Shown here: positions 58,801 through 64,000 of the stretch, piece after piece | Position numbering within the stretch: position 1 is the stretch's first letter | Layout of the letters: every line of letters begins with the position of its first letter | The notes under the pieces: generated by a model | The model's database searches: none | The model's input: only the letters and a program-made list of their open reading frames with translations | What the model was told of the DNA's origin: nothing | Assembly: GCF_002307495.1 (NCBI RefSeq) | Contig: NZ_NTMR01000017.1 | Coordinates: forward strand, 62,001-126,000 | DNA length: 64,000 nt | From: Pseudomonas abyssi | GTDB taxonomy: Bacteria > Pseudomonadota > Gammaproteobacteria > Pseudomonadales > Pseudomonadaceae | Direction: 5' to 3' | Program-made: the position numbers and the translations under genes

Positions 58801-59171
58801 TCGAGGGTATATTAAGTCTGGCAGCAGATAAGCCACCCCACGACTGGGTAGATCGGCATATCGATGCGGTAATTTTGGAGCTGACAAAGTTCGCACGGCG
58901 ATTCCGCGAGATTGAGGCATTCGTGGCTGTACATGGGCGGAGAGCGCACAGCGAGGCTATTGCTATTGTCATCGGCGCAGGTTCAGACACCAAAACTATC
59001 TCCCGATCCTTTGCAATCTCGGATCGTCACCAAAAAACGGTTGACATTATGTCCAATGAGATCATGACTCTGTTAGAGGCCCAAGACTTAGAAACTGAAG
59101 TACTGCTGGCAATCCTGGCCAAAGCGGGAATGAAACTAGCTTTTACCGATGAGAAAACACGCAATGACTGA
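55836..59171 (+). CDS. sspC: large P-loop ATPase, SspC-like
   Basis: 1111 residues. Walker A GPFGGGKSS at 67-75, Walker B ALVIIDEMGK at 171-180 (Asp176, Glu177) and sensor-type motifs further on. The N-terminus DIVQISRQYQRSIRINADLGRAAAL precedes the ATPase core. The remaining 800 residues are largely helical and unrecognised. The start overlaps the sspB-like stop and the stop overlaps the sspD-like start, so the three are tightly coupled. In the Ssp system the ATPase drives the DNA-modification complex; the exact family name here is inferred from context. Confidence 0.75.
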   Translation: MTDEKQPLLADIVQISRQYQRSIRINADLGRAAALCGYICHATAATIVDSMCRHISETNQRCFTWTGPFGGGKSSLALTLASALHPDSSLRAQAREALKSDSTPSFDTALPVRNGWLIVPVVGRRGSVVTELHTELRRAQEKTVPDNEQYSIQSVIAELLSEAKSRPDDGALVIIDEMGKFLEASALGIGDDVYFFQELAEAAARSEGRLIVVGVLHQSFAQYSARLGTETRDDWAKIQGRYVDLPFVAASDEVVELIGRAIQAERSPKRISVAANTVAEAIRSRRPAVGKEFSNALSACWPLHPAMAALLGPISKRQFGQNERSIFGFLSSVEPYGFRSYLDSTPADAANWYCPSDYWDYLRANLEPAILASPDGHRWSQAVEAVERAEAKTGDTLQLSLIKNIAIIDLFRNGSGLAADAAVLSSLFNDIPPKEIDCALTKLSSLNVIIYKSYTGAWSVFEGSDFDIDGAITQALMTSPDVDYARLTQLMGLHPVVAKRHYHETGSMRWMELSLCSVDQAEKTAAAFQPRKGEFGVFILALPSRDMSQRDAELRAQACSKLRPWPVIVGIPANHARISELTSELMALEQVKERHELSGDAVARREVYARLAATGADLEDQLHTAIALTGWHDGTDHIIECGSKLSPLASNLAEKLFSHSPRVWSELVNRDSISSNSVKARRELLHAMVNAEGQEVLGFEGFPAERGLYETLLRGTELHRQDSSGIWRFSPPSKGHTSNFRPLWEAAQALFSDTSVRVDAHEIYERWSAPQFGMKKGIQPIILTAFMLAHKGNIATYKDGVFLPRLTDFDIDECLQDPKRFSLRWVTIDEDKSHILVGISKLLAEVGETAHTSDPLEVARGLVAMVYNLPGWARRTQRVGETAKAVRDILLKANDPHKVLFVDLASLLNAIDGENYVKSLWPPLKELTNAYGEMLFEVEEKMLDALGATRVDLAALRERAGSVSGVSGDLRLDAFATRLASFDGSRGSLEGILSLAADKPPHDWVDRHIDAVILELTKFARRFREIEAFVAVHGRRAHSEAIAIVIGAGSDTKTISRSFAISDRHQKTVDIMSNEIMTLLEAQDLETEVLLAILAKAGMKLAFTDEKTRND

Positions 59172-60006
59172 GCGACATGTTTTGGGTATTTCTGGCGGAA
59201 AAGACAGCGCCGCATTGGCGATCTATATGCGGGATCGTCATCCAGAGCTCGATATCGACTATTTCTTTACCGACACAGGAGAAGAACTTCCCGAGGTCAA
59301 AGAGTTTCTCGACAAGCTTGAAGGGTATTTGGGCAAACCTATCGTAAGGCTCAACCCCGGTCGCGACTTCCGTTTTTGGCTACAGCAATACAATCATTTT
59401 TTACCTAGCCCGCAGGTTCGCTGGTGCACTCGCATGTTGAAGCTCAAACCATTTGAAGAGTGGGTAAAACCTTGGCTAGCGGCTGGCGACAAAGTAACAT
59501 CTTACGTCGCTATCCGCGCGGATGAGGAGTATCGTGAGGGATATTCGTCCAAATCCGAAAACCTCTACGTCAGGCTGCCGTTCCGTGAAGCAGGCATCAA
59601 CAAAGCAGAAGTGATCGACATCCTAGAGAGCTCAGGCGTAGGCTACCCAAAATACTACGAATGGCGCTCCAGGAGTGGCTGTACATTCTGCTTCTTCCAG
59701 CAAAAAATTGAATGGGTTCGTCTTCGCGAAAGACATCCAGACGCTTATGAAGCAGCGAAAGCCCTTGAGAAGGATGCGCTGGAACATGGGTCTCCATTCA
59801 CTTGGTCTAAAGGGGAGTCCCTTTCTGATCTAGAGCACCCCGCACGGATTATGGAAATCAAATCTGAATATGAAATCCGTCGCGCGCGGCGGCGCTCTAA
59901 TATCCCGGTCAACCCTTTGCGCCCAATTACGCATACTATCGACGATATAGACGATATTTATGGGGAGGATGATGGGAATGGAGCCTGCTTAATTTGTCAC
60001 AAATAA
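59164..60006 (+). CDS. sspD: PAPS-reductase/DndC-like ATP pyrophosphatase, SspD-like
   Basis: 280 residues from the ATG at 59164, within the 8-nt overlap with the ATPase gene. PP-loop SGGKDS at 10-15, the PAPS-reductase pattern FFTDTGEELPE at 34-44, WCTRMLK near Cys88, and SGCTFCFFQQ (Cys173, Cys176). A further CLIC pair sits at the extreme C-terminus. DndC-type enzymes use ATP to activate and transfer sulphur and bind an Fe-S cluster through such cysteines. This is the signature enzyme of DNA phosphorothioation. The cysteine desulphurase (SspA or IscS) that feeds it is not in the window. Confidence 0.85.
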   Translation: MTERHVLGISGGKDSAALAIYMRDRHPELDIDYFFTDTGEELPEVKEFLDKLEGYLGKPIVRLNPGRDFRFWLQQYNHFLPSPQVRWCTRMLKLKPFEEWVKPWLAAGDKVTSYVAIRADEEYREGYSSKSENLYVRLPFREAGINKAEVIDILESSGVGYPKYYEWRSRSGCTFCFFQQKIEWVRLRERHPDAYEAAKALEKDALEHGSPFTWSKGESLSDLEHPARIMEIKSEYEIRRARRRSNIPVNPLRPITHTIDDIDDIYGEDDGNGACLICHK

Positions 60007-60385
60007 GCATCGGTGGCCAACCAACTCCGGGCGAAGTACCCTGCGGAGCGAAACAGAGACTCATCTGACGCTATACTTCGCAGAAAAATAGTATGGTCTA
60101 ACTTCTCATTCGAGCTATGAAAGAACCGTGCCTGCAGCCTCAACTCCCACTCATTGGATGAAGCGAGAAAAGTAGAGAGCGTGGCTCAAGTATTACAACG
60201 AGCAACGCATTCATCATGCACTGGGAATTAAAACAACCCAGCATAGTTTGTCAATAATTTGTAGAAGCTTAGATCTGATCTGGCACTCGTTTTGAAATTG
60301 CCAGATCAAGTTTGGATTTCTAAAAATAATTAGCGGCCTGAGCGTGTATCAGAGCGGCAATATTCCGGCTATACTGGCTTACTAT
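60007..60385. other. region between the converging sspD-like and receiver-protein genes
   Basis: About 380 bp; the only recognisable content is a remnant of an IS3-type transposase (next entry). Confidence 0.5.
60134..60250 (+). pseudogene. IS3-family transposase C-terminal remnant
   Basis: Two frames give the tail of an IS3 ORFB integrase: NSHSLDEARKVES (60141 onward) and, after a shift, WLKYYNEQRIHHALG from 60182. This fits the family pattern '..L.EAR..IE.W...YN..RPH.AL'. No catalytic core and no inverted repeats remain. Confidence 0.7.
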
Positions 60386-62245
60386 TCATGCATGCCAAAA
60401 AGCCACTATTGCTTTTTTTTCATTTTCTTTTCTGACCAGCCATTTCTCTTTATTTATGAAGTCTCTCAAATCCTGGATTGAGACCGGTTTCTCCTTGCAG
60501 TAAATACAAAGCAATGTACTTTCAGTACACTGCGCACCGGGTTTAAGCTGTATTCCCATATAAACGCGAGTAAGTTCATCGTTATTTGCGTCCGGAAAAG
60601 CATTAAGCATCGCACTCAGACTGTCTTCGTCAATGTGAATCTCATCCGCACTTCCCCTAGACCTGGCGTGGCCAGTCAATGGTGTGCCTGCGAGTACAGC
60701 TGTGGGCTCATTCTCCAATAATGTGCTCACTAATAATGCGGTACCATGTAAGTCCCAGCTACTGAAAGTACGCTGAAGGCCAACCCTCGATGCTCTTGAA
60801 CTGTATGTAGCTGCAATGCTCTGCGCCTGATCAAGGCGAAGCTCGCCTATTAGCTCCCAACCGTTTACAAAATCCTCAGCAAACTCCTGGATAGATGGCG
60901 TGAAAATGTGTTTAAGATTCCATCCCAGACTATCCGTATCGCTTTCAGATACCCTTGAGTTAAGGTAGACCATGGCTTGACTTTTTTCTAGATTCAAAGG
61001 GCGTGAGCGAACCCCTCTGACAAGGAGCAACGACACGCTGTCGCATTCCTCATCTTTCGCTTGAGCGAGATCACATGCTTGAGTAAGGTTCAACCATTCC
61101 CTACCTTCCTTTGAACGTAAAACCATTCCAAAACGCAGATTTTTCTTCAACCATTTTGACTTGTCAAGCGCAGGAGAGTCGGCAGGGTAAGCATCATGAT
61201 CAACTTTTGAATCCCCACGCCACTCCATACTTCTCATTAATCCTCGAATAGCGGCTCGCGAATCGCCTATCTCTGCCACTGGCGCAATCACATGAGTGTT
61301 ACGGTTGTTCATTAAGTTTTCACCAAGCTTACGAAGCGAACCACGGATTCCGGAATAGGACTCTAGGGCAGTAAGCAAATGTCGGCTAAGACACTCTTCC
61401 ACGTATCGACAAAAATCATCATTGTCTAAGGTTGCCGTTTCATGAAGTATATCCATGGCCTGAAGGTCAAGGCCCCAAAGTTTCTTGGCTTGAACTTGTG
61501 CTGCCTGTACAAGACCATTCGACGCCTCACTTACAAAGTTTTCGACTGCAGAAATGAATGGTCTGTCAGATGCCAATTGATAAAGAGCAGTTTTCCAATG
61601 GGTCAAATCTTCATCGCTCATCGGCTTGCCCATGAGCCTCATCCTTGAGCTGGATACCTTAAGCTCAGGTCGAATATCGAGGAATTCTTCCCGCAGCTGA
61701 GGCACATACGTTGACATTAATATTACTTGGAGGGGTTCTTTTATACAGTCCTTGTGTGCTTCCAAGACATATTCAATAAATGGAAGTGTCGCCTCTTTAG
61801 AGTTATCTACTAAAAAATAGTCAACTATTATTAAGTCATACTGATTACCCTCTGGAATTTCGGGGAGAGAATAGTGATCAATATTCCCCTCAAGCACACC
61901 CACATCTAGCAACAAATCTCTGATACGCCTTACAGGCTCCGCATTACCGTGGCGGCTTTCAATCACTTTTTTTGCAGCGTTCCTTAATCGGGCAGGCGAT
62001 TCCTCACATATTGTTTTTTTAGAAAGCGGTACGGCAAGATCAGGCATACTTTCTACGTTATAACCATGATTGGTCAAAACTTTGACATAGGCCTCATAAT
62101 CTGGATCATGCAAATCACCTAGCAATGCTTCAATATCGCCGTCGATGGTAATGAGGTCTGAAGTACGAATACTCTCAGATAAGTCGTCATCAATAATTGC
62201 AACCCTAATAATTTTCGCGTCAAGTAGAGTTTTCTTGAGATCCAT
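60386..62245 (-). CDS. receiver-domain protein with unknown C-terminal region (partner of the GHKL kinase)
   Basis: 619 residues. The N-terminal 220 residues form a response-receiver domain with all key residues: acidic pocket D19-D20-D21 (RVAIIDDDL), phospho-acceptor D142 (YDLIIVDYFLVD), Ser178/Thr179 (VILMSTY), and Lys207 (GKPMSDEDL). In ordinary receivers the acceptor is near residue 54; here about 85 residues are inserted after the first strand. The C-terminal 400 residues match nothing I know; there is no HTH or enzymatic motif I can name. The gene starts 2 nt after the kinase stop, so both form a two-gene unit. This resembles the 'response receiver' families of bacterial conflict systems. 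Confidence 0.7.
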   Translation of the reverse strand: MDLKKTLLDAKIIRVAIIDDDLSESIRTSDLITIDGDIEALLGDLHDPDYEAYVKVLTNHGYNVESMPDLAVPLSKKTICEESPARLRNAAKKVIESRHGNAEPVRRIRDLLLDVGVLEGNIDHYSLPEIPEGNQYDLIIVDYFLVDNSKEATLPFIEYVLEAHKDCIKEPLQVILMSTYVPQLREEFLDIRPELKVSSSRMRLMGKPMSDEDLTHWKTALYQLASDRPFISAVENFVSEASNGLVQAAQVQAKKLWGLDLQAMDILHETATLDNDDFCRYVEECLSRHLLTALESYSGIRGSLRKLGENLMNNRNTHVIAPVAEIGDSRAAIRGLMRSMEWRGDSKVDHDAYPADSPALDKSKWLKKNLRFGMVLRSKEGREWLNLTQACDLAQAKDEECDSVSLLLVRGVRSRPLNLEKSQAMVYLNSRVSESDTDSLGWNLKHIFTPSIQEFAEDFVNGWELIGELRLDQAQSIAATYSSRASRVGLQRTFSSWDLHGTALLVSTLLENEPTAVLAGTPLTGHARSRGSADEIHIDEDSLSAMLNAFPDANNDELTRVYMGIQLKPGAQCTESTLLCIYCKEKPVSIQDLRDFINKEKWLVRKENEKKAIVAFWHA

Positions 62246-62247
62246 AT

Positions 62248-64000
62248 CTATTCCTTGGGAAGCTCGAGCACAAAGCCTCTAAATCGCCCATCATCATCTG
62301 GCGAATCCAATACAAGCTTTGCTTCGTGGTAAGTTGCGACCTCTGCCGCAATGAAAAGACCAAGGCCCTGCCCCCGCGGCCGAAGTGAAAAGCCAGCCGT
62401 GAAGATCCTATTTTTGTCGGCGGGTGAGATCCCCGGACCATTATCTCTTATAGTCAAAGTTCTTGATTCGGGGTCAAGCTCAATCGATATCCGCCGTTCG
62501 GTCCTCCCAGGTTTAGCACCCTGTTGAACCCAGTAAATGGAATTTGTTATCAGGTTCTCAATTGCTAGACTCACGAAGCCACGAACCATCTTAATTTCAA
62601 CTGGTCGAAGTTCGCTTTCACCGGAGATAAAGAGTTCACACTTGACTTTGTGGCGTTCAAATCGGGCCGCATAACCTTCAACTATAGTGTTTAGCAATGC
62701 GGCAAGATCAAAGACTTCTTTTCGATGTCTTCCAGAGGGGGTCAGTGGATCCAGTTGGCGTAGCCGAGTGTTGATGGCTTTAATTTCCGCGTCTAGTTTT
62801 CCAAGTAGTGCTTTTGTTTGCGGTGACTCATCTTTAGAAAGCTTATTCATCAATTGTCGAGTATGACCTGTTGTTCTAGTCAGCTCATGTAACACCCCTG
62901 ACATAACTGTGCCAACCCCAGCCAGTTCAAGAATATCCTCCCTACGTTCACTAGCTAATTTGCTCGCCTCTTCGAAACGAGTGACTTCGTTCTTTATAAA
63001 ATGGAGGTGATTGGCAATTGACTGTACTGATCCCTGCACGTCTACCGAAACTTTGGAACGAATTTCCGTTAAGCCTTGCTCAGCTTGTAGCACTCTTGCT
63101 CTTATTGTGGCCGGAGCACTTTCCACAATGTCATCAAGCTTAGCCTTTTTCTCCTCTTGCCCTTCATGCCCTATGTAGCGTCTAAGCTCATCTATTGCAA
63201 ATTTGGTTAGCATTTCTCGGACGAGGTTTGCCTCAGGAGACTCTATCAATCCTTCACGATTTGAGCGATCTATCAAACAGGGATTTTCTGCTCTGGAAAT
63301 TTCCAGAGCACCTACCGTTTGAATACGGTTTACCGCAAAGCCTCCACGCTTTAGCGCTGAGCTATCTAATCCCAGCCAGTCCTCGCCAGTGGACTGCCCT
63401 GAAAACCCAACGCGAAAACCATCTCGATATATTGCAATTCCCCCGCTCCATAAGTCGAGCTCTGCTTTCGCAGCCTTCCAGTTACCATGTAAAGTTGCTT
63501 GCTGTCGAAGTCGATCACGATTAAACCATCGAATCGTAGCCTTAATAGGTCCGATTTTTCTTAGAGCATCCATTGTTGTCATCAACGAATGTGTTAACTC
63601 TTCTACCGTCCTTATCGTTACCTCCGGTTCATTTCCTCGTTGGTAATCGATGAGGGTCGTCCGTAAGATACCGGGAGCGCTCCCTTTAACCCCATCAGGA
63701 TCGAACTGGAGCTCAATGTCTGCTTGAACAAGGTCGGTAAGCACTTTTTTCATTCCCTCGATAGGAATGCGAGCACCCCCGTTGATATGGACATCAATAG
63801 GAAATCCTGATGGTTTTTTCTGTTTTTCCGACTTCTTCTCTTCGCTTGGGTCTCGATCTTCAAGCTTACTAAACGGGTTTTGTAAGCGGCGAAGAAAATC
63901 ACTTACCAGCTTGCTTCTAACCTTTTCTTCAGTCCAGTGGCTTTTTAAAGCAGAGATTGTAATTACCGTTCCTGATGGCGCCGAGAGGGGAATCTTTGTT
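62248..64000 (-). CDS. histidine kinase with HSP90-like (GHKL) ATPase domains, N-terminus beyond the window
   Basis: At least 584 residues are visible; the frame is open to the right edge, so the gene starts outside the window and the ATG at 63753 is internal. The left-most visible part (SGTVITISALKSHWTEEKV) looks like the end of an HSP90/MutL-type GHKL domain. A DHp-like helix pair with candidate His (VMSGVLHELTRTTGHTRQLM) follows, then a second GHKL module: N box NLITNSIYW, G1 DNGPGI, F box IFTAGFS, G2 GQGLGLFIAAEV. A protein with two GHKL units and a DHp region, coupled to the receiver protein, is a sensor kinase of the type found in defence islands. Confidence 0.8.
   Translation of the reverse strand, partial: TKIPLSAPSGTVITISALKSHWTEEKVRSKLVSDFLRRLQNPFSKLEDRDPSEEKKSEKQKKPSGFPIDVHINGGARIPIEGMKKVLTDLVQADIELQFDPDGVKGSAPGILRTTLIDYQRGNEPEVTIRTVEELTHSLMTTMDALRKIGPIKATIRWFNRDRLRQQATLHGNWKAAKAELDLWSGGIAIYRDGFRVGFSGQSTGEDWLGLDSSALKRGGFAVNRIQTVGALEISRAENPCLIDRSNREGLIESPEANLVREMLTKFAIDELRRYIGHEGQEEKKAKLDDIVESAPATIRARVLQAEQGLTEIRSKVSVDVQGSVQSIANHLHFIKNEVTRFEEASKLASERREDILELAGVGTVMSGVLHELTRTTGHTRQLMNKLSKDESPQTKALLGKLDAEIKAINTRLRQLDPLTPSGRHRKEVFDLAALLNTIVEGYAARFERHKVKCELFISGESELRPVEIKMVRGFVSLAIENLITNSIYWVQQGAKPGRTERRISIELDPESRTLTIRDNGPGISPADKNRIFTAGFSLRPRGQGLGLFIAAEVATYHEAKLVLDSPDDDGRFRGFVLELPKE

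Overview
The window looks like a gammaproteobacterial chromosome of the Pseudomonas/Halopseudomonas type. The main reason is that its central block (about 4.4-46.5 kb) matches, almost gene for gene, the remembered order of the Pseudomonas aeruginosa PA0674-PA0701 locus: the Hxc type II secretion system, the VreA-VreI-VreR cell-surface signalling system, the Pdt two-partner secretion system with its own ExbB/ExbD/TonB energiser, and the DING-type phosphatase LapA. In P. aeruginosa these genes respond to phosphate starvation. The synteny is recalled and no search was run.

Layout. (1) 1-3.2 kb: conjugation genes of an integrative conjugative element (ICE; families PFL_4711, PFL_4710 and PFL_4709), a membrane protein and a RadC-like JAMM protein. 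(2) 3.6-4.4 kb: an AT-richer gene for a trypsin-fold lipoprotein. (3) 4.4-12.9 kb, minus strand: gspF-E-D-M-L-K-G, mostly joined by 4-nt overlaps. (4) 13.3-23.5 kb, minus strand: one long operon running pdtB, exbB-like, exbD, tonB, porin, coiled-coil protein, YbjN-like, PpiC, TonB-CTD-like protein, LysR. (5) 24.0-26.7 kb, plus strand: vreA-I-R and a small exported protein. (6) 26.7-28.8 kb: gspC (minus), diverging from gspH-I-J (plus). (7) 29-31.7 kb: small unknowns and a PhdA-like gene. (8) 31.7-45.0 kb: the 4411-residue TpsA adhesin. (9) 45.3-46.5 kb: lapA.

From 46.9 kb rightward the DNA is accessory. An IS5-family element splits a ComEC-type metallo-hydrolase gene, which is the last gene of a minus-strand operon (DMP19-like, DUF4880 protein, hydrolase). 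A divergent plus-strand operon (lipoprotein, second ComEC-type hydrolase, four-TM protein) follows. Then comes an SspB-C-D-like DNA phosphorothioation module (DUF4007 protein, large ATPase, PAPS-reductase/DndC-like enzyme) preceded by striking palindromes. After an IS3 remnant, a minus-strand pair encodes a GHKL histidine kinase (running off the window) and a response-receiver protein whose receiver domain has a large insertion. This right third reads as a defence island.

Probable working of the core: VreA/VreR/VreI sense and activate; GspC-M export LapA and possibly other enzymes; PdtB exports PdtA; the ExbB/ExbD/TonB set energises outer-membrane steps. No prepilin peptidase, SspA or SspE gene is present in the window.
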